A DNA stretch of 64,000 nucleotides from Alcaligenes faecalis (GCF_005311025.1 NZ_CP031747.1:1054001-1118000), one strand, 5' to 3'. Counted from the stretch's first letter, positions 45,955-58,470 are shown. Translations and numbers: made by a program. Notes: generated from the letters alone by a model not told the origin.

Positions 45955-47127
45955 ATGCGTCGATTGTGGCTAGTGTTTGCTCAAGCGGTGACAATTTGTC
46001 TGGCGGGCTTTTTTATTGTAGTGACGCTGCGACCGCAGTGGGTGGGCGCGCCCGAGGCTCCCGTCCGCTCTACGAATACGGTGGTTTTGCCTGCACCGGT
46101 TCCGCCCCTGATCCCCGCGGCTGCTATGGAGCAGGATGGCCCGCTGTCTTATGCCTCGGCTGTCACTAGCGCCGCGCCGGCGGTCGTTAATGTGTACACC
46201 AGCAAGCATTTGAAAGGCAATTCTCCCTTGCTGGAAGATCCTGATCTGCAGCGCCTGTTTCGCGAACTGCCCGACTTGATGGGTCGCCGCTCCACAATCA
46301 ACCTGGGTTCGGGCGTGATCGTACACGAGCAGGGTTATATCCTGACCAATTACCACGTGATTGAAGCGGCTGATGCCATCGAGGTGGCATTATCGGATGG
46401 ACGTCAGGCCAAGGCGCGTCTGATTGGCTCGGACCCTGAAAGCGATCTGGCCGTGCTGAAAGTGGATCTGCCCAAGCTGGCTGTGATCCAGACCCAGGAA
46501 CAGGATCAGTTGCAGGTGGGCGATGTGGTGCTGGCCATTGGCAATCCTTTCGGAGTGGGTCAGACCACGACGATGGGCATTGTCTCCGGCTTGGGGCGCA
46601 ATCGCCTGGGCATCAATATTTACGAAAACTTCATTCAGACCGATGCCGCCATTAATCCCGGCAACTCGGGTGGGGCCCTGGTGGATGCGGTTGGCCGTCT
46701 GGTGGGAATCAATACCGCTATTTATTCCGAAACGGGCGGTTCGCTGGGTATCGGTTTTGCCATTCCGTCCTCGACGGCGCTGGCCATCATGAACGAAATT
46801 ATCCGTAATGGTGAAGTGACACGCGGCTGGCTGGGCCTGGAGCCACAGGACATTACCCCGGACCTGATCAAGTCTTTCAAACTAAAGAGTGATGCAGGTG
46901 TGATTATTGCCAGTGTGCAACGTCACGGCCCGGCTGCCGAGGCGCATTTGCAGGTGGGCGATATTGTGTTGCGCTTGAATGGTCAACAAGTGGCCGATTC
47001 AATTGGCCTGCTCAATCAGATTGGCCCAGTGCAACCCGGGCAGACCGTGACATTAAGCGTATTGCGCGATGGCAAGGAGCTGGACGTTCCCGTCAAGGTC
47101 GGTATGCGACCTCAGGTGCGCAAATAG
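45955..47127 (+). CDS. degS: Membrane-anchored HtrA-family serine protease (DegS-like)
   Basis: A 390-residue trypsin-like protease with one N-terminal membrane anchor (about 5-24), the catalytic triad H134 (LTNYHVIEA), D164 (PESDLAVL) and S238 (NPGNSGGALVD), and a single PDZ domain (about 285-380, GVIIASVQRHGPAAEAHLQV). One PDZ and an uncleaved anchor fit DegS/AlgW, the envelope-stress sensor protease, rather than DegP, which has two PDZ domains. The symbol is given for domain layout; the partner anti-sigma factor is not in the window. Confidence 0.88.
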   Translation: MRRLWLVFAQAVTICLAGFFIVVTLRPQWVGAPEAPVRSTNTVVLPAPVPPLIPAAAMEQDGPLSYASAVTSAAPAVVNVYTSKHLKGNSPLLEDPDLQRLFRELPDLMGRRSTINLGSGVIVHEQGYILTNYHVIEAADAIEVALSDGRQAKARLIGSDPESDLAVLKVDLPKLAVIQTQEQDQLQVGDVVLAIGNPFGVGQTTTMGIVSGLGRNRLGINIYENFIQTDAAINPGNSGGALVDAVGRLVGINTAIYSETGGSLGIGFAIPSSTALAIMNEIIRNGEVTRGWLGLEPQDITPDLIKSFKLKSDAGVIIASVQRHGPAAEAHLQVGDIVLRLNGQQVADSIGLLNQIGPVQPGQTVTLSVLRDGKELDVPVKVGMRPQVRK

Positions 47128-47303
47128 GGCCAGCAGCTTCCCTCTTCGCTGGAGTTCACTGAAAGAGCGTAGAGATGCGTTCATGGCCTTGCAGGCCGTA
47201 CAGGCTCTTGTAGTGTGTTGATGCTTGTGTGGTCAGGCGATTTGCATTTGGCTACGCTGTTTTGCAGATCGTAGTGGCGCGAAGGCTTGGCAAGGTATCT
47301 AAA

Positions 47304-47356
47304 AAAAATGGCTCTCTGGGCTACTCCTTTTGGAGCAAGGCAAGAGAGCCATTTTT
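47304..47356. terminator. Bidirectional terminator between degS and tatC
   Basis: Arms of 14 bp (AAAAATGGCTCTCT and AGAGAGCCATTTTT) enclose a 25-nt loop that itself holds a small CTCC/GGAG hairpin. Flanking A- and T-runs allow use in both directions, ending degS and tatABC transcripts. Confidence 0.82.
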
Positions 47357-47405
47357 GGGTCGGCACGCCATGTGACGCGTACAAATAGGTGTTGCTTTGA
47401 TCGTT

Positions 47406-48173
47406 TTACAGATCCAGCTCGCGGCCTTCGCTGTTTTCCGCTTCCCGTTTCTTGATCAGGCTGGCGGCCAGAATCCCTAATTCATAAAGCAGGCATAGCG
47501 GGGCGGCCAACAAGATCTGGCTGACCACATCGGGCGGGGTCACGATAGCGGCGATCACAAACGCGCCCACAATTACATAACCACGGATTTCGCGCAGTTT
47601 GGCTACCGTTACAACGCCTGTTTTCACCAGTAAAATCACGGCGATAGGCACTTCAAAGGTAATGCCAAAGGCCAGGAACATGGTCATGACAAAGCCCAGA
47701 TAGGCTTCGATGTCCGGTGCTGGTGTAATCGATTGCGGGGCAAACGAGGCGATGAAGTGAAACACGGTGCGGAACACCACGAAATAACAAAACGCCATGC
47801 CGGCAATGAACAGCAAGGTGCTGGTCATGATCAGCGGCAGAGCCAGCTTCTTTTCGTGGTTGTACAAACCTGGCGCAATAAAGGCCCATGCCTGGTAGAG
47901 CACGATAGGCAAGGCCAATACGAACGATGCCATCAAGGTGACCTTGACCGGCACCATGAAGGGGGTAATCACCCCGGTGGCAATCATGCGCGTACCCTCG
48001 GGCAGAGAGCTCATCATGGGCTGGGCCAGCACATCATAAATGGCCGAAGCGCCCGGATACGTAAACAGCACGATAAAAATCCCGACCACGGCAATCACCG
48101 CGCGTAGCAGGCGTGTACGCAGCTCGACCAGGTGGGAGATGAAGGTATCTTCTTGAGGCGCTTCGGTGCTCAT
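47406..48173 (-). CDS. tatC: Sec-independent translocase subunit TatC
   Basis: A 255-residue TatC with six predicted membrane helices: [20 protein letters not shown] at the start, the conserved [20 protein letters not shown] and [20 protein letters not shown] segments, and [20 protein letters not shown]. It is the receptor for twin-arginine signal peptides. It overlaps tatB by four bases. Substrates in this window include the Rieske protein PetA. Confidence 0.95.
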   Translation of the reverse strand: MSTEAPQEDTFISHLVELRTRLLRAVIAVVGIFIVLFTYPGASAIYDVLAQPMMSSLPEGTRMIATGVITPFMVPVKVTLMASFVLALPIVLYQAWAFIAPGLYNHEKKLALPLIMTSTLLFIAGMAFCYFVVFRTVFHFIASFAPQSITPAPDIEAYLGFVMTMFLAFGITFEVPIAVILLVKTGVVTVAKLREIRGYVIVGAFVIAAIVTPPDVVSQILLAAPLCLLYELGILAASLIKKREAENSEGRELDL

Positions 48174-48664
48174 GCCGTCGGTCCTTTAGAGGGTTGGGCG
48201 GGAGCATCCGTAGGACGGGGAGCGTCGTCACTGGCTGGCGCACTGGGCGCTGGCTGGGCGGCTGCATCCGTATCGGGCTGACTGGCAGCCGATTCTTTCG
48301 CGGGGGTAGCGTCGGGGCTCGCCTTGACGCTCTCGGCGGTATCCGAGAAGGCCTTGCGTGCGGACTCCGACGCGTTTTGCAGGGTGTCGCGGGCTTCTGT
48401 CAGAGGCTGGCTGATGCTTTTGCCCGTGTCCTCGACCGAACTGCGCACCGAGCGCGCGGCGTCCTCCATCTGGTCTTTGAGCTTGTTCACCTCATCCAGA
48501 TTGATTTCGCGTTGGATATCGGTCTTGACCTCGTTAACGTAGCGCTGCGCGCGGCCAAGCAAATGGCCGACGGTGCGCGCTACTTTAGGAAGACGTTCGG
48601 GACCGATGACGATCAGGGCAACCACTCCAATCAGGAGCAGTTCGCTAAAGCTGACATCAAACAT
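48170..48664 (-). CDS. tatB: Sec-independent translocase subunit TatB
   Basis: A 164-residue TatB: one N-terminal membrane helix ([20 protein letters not shown], then [14 protein letters not shown]), an amphipathic helix, and a long Ala/Ser/Asp/Pro-rich, probably disordered tail. The F-E-L-x-x-I-x-x-x-A-L-x-V-x-GP-x-L-P pattern separates TatB from TatA. It lies between tatA and tatC. Confidence 0.93.
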   Translation of the reverse strand: MFDVSFSELLLIGVVALIVIGPERLPKVARTVGHLLGRAQRYVNEVKTDIQREINLDEVNKLKDQMEDAARSVRSSVEDTGKSISQPLTEARDTLQNASESARKAFSDTAESVKASPDATPAKESAASQPDTDAAAQPAPSAPASDDAPRPTDAPAQPSKGPTA

Positions 48665-48686
48665 TCAGACTCACACAAGAAGGGGA

Positions 48687-48920
48687 TCAGGCGCGATCGG
48701 ATTTTTCCTTGGCCTGCACGTCGATCGTTTGAGGATCGGCAGCGCGTTGGCTGACGGTTTCGGGTGTTTTTTCTTCTTCACCCACGTCTTTCATGCCTTC
48801 TTTGAAACCTTTGACTGCACCGCCCAGATCCGAGCCGATATTACGCAGTTTCTTGGTGCCGAAAACCAGGGCAACGATGACCAGAACGATCAGCCAGTGC
48901 CAAATGCTAAAGCTACCCAT
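48687..48920 (-). CDS. tatA: Sec-independent translocase subunit TatA
   Basis: A 77-residue TatA: one membrane helix ([17 protein letters not shown]), then the [20 protein letters not shown] hinge and amphipathic helix, and a charged tail. GGGAGA precedes the start. It forms the size-variable pore of the Tat system and is first of tatABC. Confidence 0.94.
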   Translation of the reverse strand: MGSFSIWHWLIVLVIVALVFGTKKLRNIGSDLGGAVKGFKEGMKDVGEEEKTPETVSQRAADPQTIDVQAKEKSDRA

Positions 48921-48932
48921 AATGTATCTCCC

Positions 48933-49301
48933 TTAAGCAGCCATGGCTGCGCGTTGTTGCCATGGGCGCTCACCGCCCAAGATGTGCATGTGTAAATGGT
49001 TGATTTCCTGCCCGCCATCCAAACCGTTGTTGATGACAATGCGGAAACCGCCTTCAGGGCCGGGGCGACAACCAGCCTTTGCGGCCAGGGAAGGTGCCAA
49101 AGCCATCATTTTACCCAACCATTCGCTATCCTGGCCCGATACGTCCTGCATGGACACGACGTGTTTCTTGGGGATTACCAGGATATGGATAGGTGCAGCT
49201 GGATTGATGTCGTGAAATGCCAGAAAGTCCTCGTCCTCGTACACTTTTTTGGACGGGATCTGATCGGCAGCAATTTTACAAAACAGACAGTTCTCGCTCA
49301 T
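48933..49301 (-). CDS. hinT: HIT-family purine nucleoside phosphoramidase
   Basis: A 122-residue HinT-like protein. NCLFCKIAADQIPSKKVYED is the family start, and HLHMHILGG near the C terminus is the histidine triad that hydrolyses AMP-lysine or AMP-X bonds. GAGGT precedes ATG 49301; an in-frame codon at 49334 is less likely. It sits between hisE and tatA, as is usual in this order. Confidence 0.94.
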   Translation of the reverse strand: MSENCLFCKIAADQIPSKKVYEDEDFLAFHDINPAAPIHILVIPKKHVVSMQDVSGQDSEWLGKMMALAPSLAAKAGCRPGPEGGFRIVINNGLDGGQEINHLHMHILGGERPWQQRAAMAA

Positions 49302-49384
49302 AGCAACCTCGGTAGCGAAGCACTTGCTGGGCAAGTGCCAAAAATCTAGGTATCAGGACAGTGTAGCGCGTCTAAATGACAGAA

Positions 49385-49738
49385 TTACACCTGGTCCTTA
49401 GGGCGCGAAGCTTTTTCTTCCAGGCCTGATGTACCTTCGCGGCGCAGCAGTTCTGTCAGGACATCGCGGGGCTCCAGACCGTAGTAAGTCAGTGCCACCA
49501 GGCTATGAAACCACAGGTCTGCCGTTTCGTAGACGATGCGCTCGCGTTCTTCATCCTTGGCAGCCATGACCAGCTCGGTCGCTTCTTCCCCGATTTTCTT
49601 CAGGAATGCATCCGGTCCCTTGGCCAGCAGCTTGGCGGCGTAGGAAGAGGATGGATCCCCGCCTTGTGCAGGCAGGCGGGACTTCAGGGTGCGGCCAAGA
49701 TGATCGAGGATGGTCTCGACAGTAGGTTGTTCGCTCAT
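49385..49738 (-). CDS. hisE: Phosphoribosyl-ATP diphosphatase
   Basis: A 117-residue HisE (MazG-like fold), second step of histidine synthesis. The metal-binding region [20 protein letters not shown] and [20 protein letters not shown] are clear. In enteric bacteria this activity is fused to HisI; here it is separate and overlaps hisI by four bases. It is the last gene of the his operon. Confidence 0.94.
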   Translation of the reverse strand: MSEQPTVETILDHLGRTLKSRLPAQGGDPSSSYAAKLLAKGPDAFLKKIGEEATELVMAAKDEERERIVYETADLWFHSLVALTYYGLEPRDVLTELLRREGTSGLEEKASRPKDQV

Positions 49739-50139
49739 CGGTAAATATGCTCCGGGTCTTTCAGGACGGGGTCAACCGTCACCCATTGTGCCTGATCGCT
49801 CTGGCCTTGCAGCTGGCGATAAAAGCAGCTTTCACGACCCGTATGACAGGCGATCTGGCCAACCTGTTCCACGCTAAGCAAAATAACGTCGCCATCACAG
49901 TCCAGGCGCAAGTCGCTGACATGCTGTACGTGACCGGATTCCTCGCCCTTGCGCCACAGGCGCTGGCGGGAACGCGACCAGTACACGGCGCGGCCGGTGC
50001 TGACGGTCTCTTGCAGGGACTCCTGGTTCATCCAGGCGACCATCAAGATTTTGCCCGTGGCCTGGTCCTGCGCAATCGCGGGGATCAAGCCTTGTTCATC
50101 AAAGCGGATTTCAGCCAGCCAGGCCGGTAAGTCAGCCAT
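49735..50139 (-). CDS. hisI: Phosphoribosyl-AMP cyclohydrolase
   Basis: A 134-residue monofunctional HisI, third step of histidine synthesis. Typical sequences are [40 protein letters not shown] and [10 protein letters not shown] with metal-binding Asp residues, plus the zinc cysteine in TGRESCFYR. It overlaps the hisF stop by one base (TAATG) and hisE by four. Confidence 0.95.
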   Translation of the reverse strand: MADLPAWLAEIRFDEQGLIPAIAQDQATGKILMVAWMNQESLQETVSTGRAVYWSRSRQRLWRKGEESGHVQHVSDLRLDCDGDVILLSVEQVGQIACHTGRESCFYRQLQGQSDQAQWVTVDPVLKDPEHIYR

Positions 50140-50930
50140 TAGCGTCGCACCTGAATACCTTGCGCAGCCATGAAATCCTTGGCTTCGGCAATAGTGTGTT
50201 GACCGTAGTGGAAGATGCTGGCGGCCAGTACGGCACTGGCGCCGCCCTTGATCACGCCATCGGCCAGGTCTTGCAGGCCGCCCACTCCACCAGAGGCGAT
50301 AACAGGAACGGAGACCGCCTCGGACACGGCACGAGTCAGTTCCAGATCAAAGCCGGATTTGGTGCCGTCGCGGTCCATGCTGGTCAGCAGCAGTTCGCCG
50401 GCGCCGTATTCGGCCATGCGGGCTGCCCATTCCACCACGTCCAGGCCGGTTCCACGACGACCGCCGTGGGTAAAGACTTCCCAGCGTGGTGCTTCGTTCT
50501 CAGCACTGACACGGCGTGCATCAATGGCGACGACCATGCATTGCTTGCCATGGTGATCGCTGGCGGCACGCACCAGGTCCGGGTTGCTGATGGCGGCGCT
50601 GTTAATGGACACCTTGTCCGCTCCGGCATTGAGCAGGCGCTGGATGTCGGCTACTTCGCGCACACCACCACCCACTGTCAGGGGGATGAAAATCTGACTG
50701 GCCACCTGTTCGATGATGGGCAAGATCAGATCACGGTTGTCCGAGGTGGCCGTAATGTCCAGGAAGGTCAGTTCGTCTGCACCCTGGTCGTTGTACTTGC
50801 GGGCGATCTCGACCGGGTCTCCGGCATCGACCAGATCCACAAAGTTGATGCCTTTGACCACGCGGCCAGCGGTCACGTCCAGACAAGGAATGATGCGGCA
50901 GGCTAATTCGTTGGTAACGTCCTGGCTCAT
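50139..50930 (-). CDS. hisF: Imidazole glycerol phosphate synthase cyclase subunit
   Basis: A 263-residue TIM-barrel HisF, which with HisH makes imidazole glycerol phosphate and AICAR. The catalytic Asp is D18 in [15 protein letters not shown] and a second in VVAIDARRV; phosphate sites are VGGGVR and ASGGVGG. The N terminus is about seven residues longer than usual ([10 protein letters not shown]). It overlaps hisA by four bases. Confidence 0.95.
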   Translation of the reverse strand: MSQDVTNELACRIIPCLDVTAGRVVKGINFVDLVDAGDPVEIARKYNDQGADELTFLDITATSDNRDLILPIIEQVASQIFIPLTVGGGVREVADIQRLLNAGADKVSINSAAISNPDLVRAASDHHGKQCMVVAIDARRVSAENEAPRWEVFTHGGRRGTGLDVVEWAARMAEYGAGELLLTSMDRDGTKSGFDLELTRAVSEAVSVPVIASGGVGGLQDLADGVIKGGASAVLAASIFHYGQHTIAEAKDFMAAQGIQVRR

Positions 50931-51667
50931 GCCTGGTACTCGTCAGCGAAGGTTTGCGCCTCGGCAAAATTCAGGGTGCCTTCGTAAATGCTGCGACCCA
51001 AAATCACACCTTCGATGCCTTCGTGCTCTACGGCACACAGGTCTTCAATGTCTTTCAGGTTGGTGACACCGCCGGAGGCGATGACGGGAATCTTCACGTG
51101 CTGGGACAGCTTGACGGTGGCTTCGATGTTTACACCAGTCAGCATGCCGTCGCGGCCAATATCGGTGTAGATAATGGACTCGCAGCCGTAGTCTTCAAAT
51201 TTCTTGGCCAGATCCAGTACGTCGTGGCGGGTCAGCTTGCTCCAGCCGTCGGTGGCGATTTTGCCGTCACGGGCATCCAGGCCAACAATGATGTTGCCAG
51301 GAAAGGCGCTGCAGGCGTCTTGCAGGAAACCAGGGCTTTTGACAGCGGCAGTGCCAATAATGACATAGCTCATGCCAGCGTCCAGGTAGCGCTCGATGGT
51401 ATCCAGGTCGCGGATACCACCGCCGATCTGTACGGGAATTTCACCGTCGATGGCAGCAATAATGGATTTGATGGCTTCGCTGTTCTTGGGCTTACCGGCA
51501 AAAGCGCCGTTCAGGTCCACCAGATGCAGGCGCCGGGCCCCTTGTTCCAGCCATTGTGTTGCTATTTTGGCCGGATCATCCGAGAAAATAGTGGCATCGT
51601 CCAGGTCACCCTGGCGAAGGCGCACACAACGCCCGTCTTTGAGGTCGATGGCGGGAATCAAAAGCAT
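50927..51667 (-). CDS. hisA: ProFAR isomerase (HisA)
   Basis: A 246-residue TIM barrel that converts ProFAR to PRFAR. D8 ([16 protein letters not shown]) and the second Asp in [13 protein letters not shown] are the catalytic pair; VQIGGGIRD and ASGGVTN bind the phosphates. It follows hisH by 77 bp, the largest gap inside the his cluster after hisG-hisD. Confidence 0.95.
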   Translation of the reverse strand: MLLIPAIDLKDGRCVRLRQGDLDDATIFSDDPAKIATQWLEQGARRLHLVDLNGAFAGKPKNSEAIKSIIAAIDGEIPVQIGGGIRDLDTIERYLDAGMSYVIIGTAAVKSPGFLQDACSAFPGNIIVGLDARDGKIATDGWSKLTRHDVLDLAKKFEDYGCESIIYTDIGRDGMLTGVNIEATVKLSQHVKIPVIASGGVTNLKDIEDLCAVEHEGIEGVILGRSIYEGTLNFAEAQTFADEYQA

Positions 51668-51744
51668 GGTCTTTAGCCGTAAAAAACGTAAGAAATACTG
51701 GGTCGGAAAAAGTCAGAACAACGCCGGGAAGCTTGCTTGAAAAA

Positions 51745-52392
51745 TCATGGCTTCCAGTTGGCGAAATTCCGGAACAGTTGCAGGCCGTTGTCTGCGCTTT
51801 TCTCAGGATGGCATTGCAACGCAAAAATATTAGCGTTTGCTATCGCCGAGGTAAAGCGTTGGCCATAGTGCGTCGAACCACAAGTTTGATCTATATGCAG
51901 CGGATCGACAAAGTAGCTATGAACAAAGTAAAAGAACGCGCCATCCTCAATGCCAGCCCATAAGGGATGATCCTGAGTCTGGTGTACGCGGTTCCAGCCA
52001 ATATGGGGCACTTTCAGCCCGGGGCCGGAGGCGTGGTCGCTGCTTTTGTAGTTCGGGCCCTCAAAACGGCGCACTTGGCCGGGAATCAGACCTAAACAGG
52101 GGACATTGCCTTCCTGACTGGAATCGAACAGCATTTGTTCGCCTACGCAGATGCCCAATAGGGGCTTGTTGCGGGCGGCTGTCAGCAAGGCATCGCGCAA
52201 ACCGGATTGGTCCAGGTGGGCCATGCAATCGGGCATGGCACCCTGGCCGGGTAAGACAACCCGGTCCGCATCCAGAATGGCTTGAGGGGTTTGAGCAAGA
52301 ACGATGCGCGCATCAGGTGCGGCGGCATGCAGTGCTCGGGCAACCGAGAAGATGTTGCCCGAACCGTAATCGACAATAGCGATAGTGGTCAC
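51745..52392 (-). CDS. hisH: Imidazole glycerol phosphate synthase glutaminase subunit
   Basis: A 215-residue class I glutaminase. The nucleophile is C82 (LLGICVGEQMLF) and the partner His/Glu are in ALQCHPEKSA; VVLPGQGAMPD forms the oxyanion loop region. It supplies ammonia to HisF through the barrel. Start ATG 52392 is 20 bp downstream of hisB on this strand. Confidence 0.95.
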   Translation of the reverse strand: MTTIAIVDYGSGNIFSVARALHAAAPDARIVLAQTPQAILDADRVVLPGQGAMPDCMAHLDQSGLRDALLTAARNKPLLGICVGEQMLFDSSQEGNVPCLGLIPGQVRRFEGPNYKSSDHASGPGLKVPHIGWNRVHQTQDHPLWAGIEDGAFFYFVHSYFVDPLHIDQTCGSTHYGQRFTSAIANANIFALQCHPEKSADNGLQLFRNFANWKP

Positions 52393-52412
52393 GATGTGTG
52401 TCCGAAGGACGT

Positions 52413-53000
52413 TTACAGAACCCCTTTGGTCGAAGGCACCACGCCTTCGCTACGTGGGTCCAGCTCCAGAGCCATACGCAATGCTCGGCCAAAGGCTTTG
52501 AACACGGTTTCGCACTGGTGGTGTGCGTTTTCGCCGCGCAGGTTATCGATGTGCATAGAAACCAGGGCGTGATTGACAAAACCCTGGAAAAACTCGCGTG
52601 CCAAGTCTACATCGAACTGGCCGATTCGTGCGCGGGTAAAGGGCACAAAATAAAACAGGCCGGGGCGACCGGAGAAGTCCACCACTACGCGCGACAGCGA
52701 CTCGTCCAAGGGTACATAGGCATGGCCGTAGCGGCGCAGACCGGCTTTGCTGCCTACGGCCTTGGCAAAAGCCTGGCCCAGCGCAATGCCGATATCCTCG
52801 ACAGTGTGGTGATCATCGATGTGGGTGTCGCCCTCACAGTGCACGTCCAGGTCAATCAGACCATGGCGGGCGATCTGGTCCAGCATGTGGTCCAGAAAGG
52901 GCACGCCGCTGTTGAGCGAGTGACGGCCGGTGCCGTCCAGGTTAACGGCCACGCGGATGCGGGTTTCATTGGTATTGCGGGTAATCTCGGCGGTACGCAT
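52413..53000 (-). CDS. hisB: Imidazoleglycerol-phosphate dehydratase
   Basis: A 195-residue monofunctional HisB. Two metal-binding repeats, with [24 protein letters not shown] and [20 protein letters not shown], are all present. The histidinol-phosphatase half found in E. coli HisB is absent, so that step needs another gene, not seen here. Only 25 bp separate it from hisD upstream, leaving no room for hisC. Confidence 0.95.
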   Translation of the reverse strand: MRTAEITRNTNETRIRVAVNLDGTGRHSLNSGVPFLDHMLDQIARHGLIDLDVHCEGDTHIDDHHTVEDIGIALGQAFAKAVGSKAGLRRYGHAYVPLDESLSRVVVDFSGRPGLFYFVPFTRARIGQFDVDLAREFFQGFVNHALVSMHIDNLRGENAHHQCETVFKAFGRALRMALELDPRSEGVVPSTKGVL

Positions 53001-53025
53001 ATCAGTGCCGGCGGCAAGGCCGGTA

Positions 53026-54330
53026 TCAGGATTGGTTCAATCGGAATTGCGCGCTGGCAGCGTGGGCGTACAGGCCCTCGCCTTGTGCCAGCGTAGCGGC
53101 TATGGGTCCCAATGTTTGGGCGCCTGATTCTGAAACCTGAATAATGCTGCTGCGTTTCTGGAAATCGTAGACGCCCAAAGGTGACGAGAAACGCGCAGTG
53201 CGTGCCGTCGGCAGGACATGGTTAGGCCCGGCACAGTAATCGCCCAGCGATTCGGAGCTGTAGGGGCCCAGGAAAATGGCGCCAGCATGGCGGATTTTGC
53301 CCAACAAGTCCTGGGCGTTACGGGTAGAGACTTCCAGGTGTTCCGGCGCGATATGGTTGCTGATCTTACAGGCCTCGTCCAGATCGCGGACGTGGATCAG
53401 GGCACCGCGACCAGACAGGCTGCGACGGATGATGTCCGCGCGTGGCATGGTGGGGAGCAGACGTTCGATGGCCGCTTCAACCTGGTCCAGGAAGTCCGCA
53501 TCGGGACACAGCAAGATGGCCTGGGCCAGCTCGTCGTGTTCAGCCTGGGAGAACAGGTCCATCGCCACCCAGTCAGCAGGAGCACTGCCGTCGCTGATGA
53601 TCAGGATTTCGGAGGGGCCGGCAATCATGTCGATGCCAACGACGCCAAAGACGCGGCGTTTGGCAGCGGCGACATAGGCGTTGCCGGGGCCGACAATCTT
53701 GTCTACCGGCGGGATGGTGTCCGTACCGTAAGCCAAAGCGCCTACAGCCTGCGCGCCACCAATAGTGAACACGCGATCGACACCGCCCAGGGCGGCAGCC
53801 GCCAGCACGATGGGGTTGCGCACGCCATCGGGTGTAGGCGTGACCATGATCAGTTCTGGAACACCAGCCACTTTGGCAGGAATGGCGTTCATCAGAACCG
53901 AGGAGGGGTAAGCGGCCTTGCCACCGGGGACATACAGTCCCACACGGTCCAAGGGAGTAACTTGCTGACCCAGCACGGTGCCATCGGCTTCCGTGTAGGT
54001 CCAGGTTTCAGTGCGCTGATGCTCGTGGTAACGACGCACACGCTCGGCGGCCTGTTCCAGTGCCTTGCGCTGATCGGCAGGCAGGCTGTCCAGAGCCGTA
54101 AACAGTTCTTCTTTGGAGATTTCCAGTGCCGAGGCCTGTTCAACAGCCAGTCGGTCAAAGCGCTGGGTGTAATCCAATAAGGCCGTGTCCCCCTCATGCT
54201 GGATACGATGCAGAATTTCGGCACAAGCGTGCTCGATAGACGCGTCTTCGGACGCTTCGTAAGCCAGTAGAGTGCGCAGTTCGGCATCGAACTGGGCGGA
54301 TTGGGAGGTTAGGCGATGGATCAGTGACAT
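53026..54330 (-). CDS. hisD: Histidinol dehydrogenase
   Basis: A 434-residue zinc enzyme that oxidises histidinol to histidine in two NAD-dependent steps. Visible family segments are [43 protein letters not shown] and [14 protein letters not shown] (zinc ligands Gln and His region), with [10 protein letters not shown] for the catalytic Glu/His region. It is separated from hisG by 129 bp containing a 10-bp hairpin. Confidence 0.95.
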   Translation of the reverse strand: MSLIHRLTSQSAQFDAELRTLLAYEASEDASIEHACAEILHRIQHEGDTALLDYTQRFDRLAVEQASALEISKEELFTALDSLPADQRKALEQAAERVRRYHEHQRTETWTYTEADGTVLGQQVTPLDRVGLYVPGGKAAYPSSVLMNAIPAKVAGVPELIMVTPTPDGVRNPIVLAAAALGGVDRVFTIGGAQAVGALAYGTDTIPPVDKIVGPGNAYVAAAKRRVFGVVGIDMIAGPSEILIISDGSAPADWVAMDLFSQAEHDELAQAILLCPDADFLDQVEAAIERLLPTMPRADIIRRSLSGRGALIHVRDLDEACKISNHIAPEHLEVSTRNAQDLLGKIRHAGAIFLGPYSSESLGDYCAGPNHVLPTARTARFSSPLGVYDFQKRSSIIQVSESGAQTLGPIAATLAQGEGLYAHAASAQFRLNQS

Positions 54331-54384
54331 GTCGCTATAGGAAAAAGCTAAGGTTCAAGGGCCAGTGTATAACATTTCGCTTAG

Positions 54385-54409
54385 GCAAAAGGCGGTCTGC
54401 GCCTTTTGC
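54385..54409. terminator. Hairpin between hisG and hisD
   Basis: GCAAAAGGCG / CGCCTTTTGC form a perfect 10-bp stem with a 5-nt loop, 50 bp past the hisG stop and 54 bp before hisD. No good T-run follows on the minus strand. It may reduce read-through or be an mRNA processing site between the murA-hisG and hisD-hisE parts. Confidence 0.5.
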
Positions 54410-54459
54410 GCAAGCAGGATTGTCACGCTGTTTATCCCCCGCCCGTGGCAGGGGAAGTT

Positions 54460-56634
<2,175 letters not shown>

Positions 56635-56638
56635 GAAA

Positions 56639-57496
56639 TCAATTCCGTAATTTATAGCCTGAGGCAAGCAGGCGTAGCGAAATCAGACACAGCGCAACAA
56701 AGACGCTGGCGACAACGGTCAGGCTGAACCAGGGAGAAATATCCGAGGCGGCAAAAAAACCGTAGCGGAACCCGTCAATGGTATAGAGCAACGGATTCCA
56801 GTGTGAAACAGTTTGCCAAAACGGCGGCAGGCTATGAATCGAATAGAACACGCCCGACAGGAACGTCGCAGGCATGATCAGAAAGTTCTGGAACGCGGCC
56901 AGTTGGTCAAACTTTTCAGACCACAGTCCGGCGATCAGACCCAAGGTGCCCATGATGCCGCAAGACATGACGGCAAACACCAATACCCATAAGGGCTTGG
57001 CTACAGGCAGGGACACGAAGAACAGCGACACCAGCCACACACAGAGGCCCACACAGACACCGCGGGCGATGGACGCCAGCAGATAGGCGGCGAAAATCTC
57101 GCGGTGCGACAGCGGTGGCAGCAGGATAAAGACCAGATTGCCAGTGATGCGGCTTTGAATCAGTGATGAGGACGGGTTCGCAAAAGCGTTTTGCAACATG
57201 CTCATCATCATCAGGCCCGGAATCAGGAAGGCGGTGTAGGGCACGGAGTCGTATACCGTGACGCGGCCTTCAAGGACGTGGGCGAAAATCAGCAAATACA
57301 TCAGCGCCGTCAGTACGGGCGCAGCAATGGTCTGAAAGCCCACTTTCCAGAAACGCATCAGCTCTTTGCGTAGCAGCGTAGGAAAGCCCGAGCCCATCTT
57401 GGGCTGAGGGGGCAGGCTCAGGGTGCCGATCTTGGCAGCGGGGGCGTCCGTGTTTTGAGGCACGCCCCAGTGTTTGGGAGAATTGTTCTGGTTCAC
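56639..57496 (-). CDS. ABC-2 type transporter permease (YadH-like)
   Basis: A 285-residue inner-membrane permease with six hydrophobic segments and the ABC-2 signature around LSHREIFAAYLLASIARGVC. An extra cytoplasmic N terminus of about 45 residues precedes the first helix. It pairs with the ATPase gene, which overlaps it by four bases. YadGH-type exporters have no established substrate. Confidence 0.9.
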   Translation of the reverse strand: MNQNNSPKHWGVPQNTDAPAAKIGTLSLPPQPKMGSGFPTLLRKELMRFWKVGFQTIAAPVLTALMYLLIFAHVLEGRVTVYDSVPYTAFLIPGLMMMSMLQNAFANPSSSLIQSRITGNLVFILLPPLSHREIFAAYLLASIARGVCVGLCVWLVSLFFVSLPVAKPLWVLVFAVMSCGIMGTLGLIAGLWSEKFDQLAAFQNFLIMPATFLSGVFYSIHSLPPFWQTVSHWNPLLYTIDGFRYGFFAASDISPWFSLTVVASVFVALCLISLRLLASGYKLRN

Positions 57497-58284
57497 AGTG
57501 CGACTCCCATTTTTCCTTCGTTGTGCATGATGCGCACAAATGCATCCTCCAGATCGTGGCCGCCTGCGCGCTCCATAATGGCTTGCGTGGTATCCAGGGC
57601 GACGATCTTGCCACTTTTAAGCATGGCCAGGCGACCACAGAGGGCCTGGGCTTCTTCCAGATAGTGGGTGGTCAGCAAGATGGTGTGGCCTTGTTGATTC
57701 AGGCGAATGATGAACTCCCACAGCGTGCGGCGCAGGTCCACGTCCACGCCGGCAGTGGGTTCATCCAGAATAATGACAGGGGGGCGGTGCACCAGCGCCT
57801 GGGCGACCAGAACGCGACGCTTCATGCCGCCGGACAAGGCGCGCATGTTCACATCGGCCTTGTCGCTCAGGGCCAGATTGGCCAGAATCTCGTCGATCCA
57901 GTCGTCATTGTTTTTCAGGCCAAAGTAGCCTGATTGCAGACGCAAGGTTTCACGGACGGTGAAAAAGGGATCGTAAACAATTTCCTGTGGCACCACGCCC
58001 AGCGATTGGCGGGCTTTCTGGTACTGGGTGCGCACATCGTAACCACAGACGCTGACCTGGCCGCTGGTGGGGCGTGTCAGGCCTGCCAACATGGAAATCA
58101 GGGTTGTTTTACCGGCGCCGTTAGGGCCGAGCAAGCCGAAAAATTCACCATGTTCGATAGTCAGGCTGACCTGATCGACGGCCAGAAAACCGGCATCGGA
58201 ACGGGGAGGGGAAAACAGGCTTTTGAGTCCCCGGCTTTGGGGAGCGAAGCGTTTACTGACGTTATCGAGTTTGAAGGCGGACAT
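57493..58284 (-). CDS. ABC transporter ATP-binding protein (YadG-like)
   Basis: A 263-residue ABC ATPase: Walker A GPNGAGKTTLIS, signature LSGGMKRRVLVAQ, Walker B VIILDEPTAGVD and the H-loop in LLTTHYLEE. It overlaps the permease by four bases. In related genomes it follows the Mla genes, where an mlaB gene often intervenes; here 186 bp with a hairpin separate it from mlaC. Confidence 0.92.
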   Translation of the reverse strand: MSAFKLDNVSKRFAPQSRGLKSLFSPPRSDAGFLAVDQVSLTIEHGEFFGLLGPNGAGKTTLISMLAGLTRPTSGQVSVCGYDVRTQYQKARQSLGVVPQEIVYDPFFTVRETLRLQSGYFGLKNNDDWIDEILANLALSDKADVNMRALSGGMKRRVLVAQALVHRPPVIILDEPTAGVDVDLRRTLWEFIIRLNQQGHTILLTTHYLEEAQALCGRLAMLKSGKIVALDTTQAIMERAGGHDLEDAFVRIMHNEGKMGVAL

Positions 58285-58350
58285 GGCAATTTGGGTTGGC
58301 CTGACGCGGGTGTGGCGGTGTAAGTCGTCGCTGTAGCGTCTTTGTTAACT

Positions 58351-58382
58351 AAACAGGCCTACGCATGGGCGTAGACCTGTTT
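58351..58382. terminator. Hairpin between mlaC and the ABC exporter genes
   Basis: A 14-bp stem with one mismatch (AAACAGGCCTACGC against GCGTAGACCTGTTT) and a 4-nt loop lies 89 bp after the mlaC stop on the minus strand. It likely ends the mla transcript. Confidence 0.6.
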
Positions 58383-58470
58383 GGGGGTGATCAGGCTCTT
58401 TATTATAGAGTACGACTCTGGTCTGCTTAAGAATGCCCGACCAAAGCGCCCGTGCTTGCCACGGCCTGTC

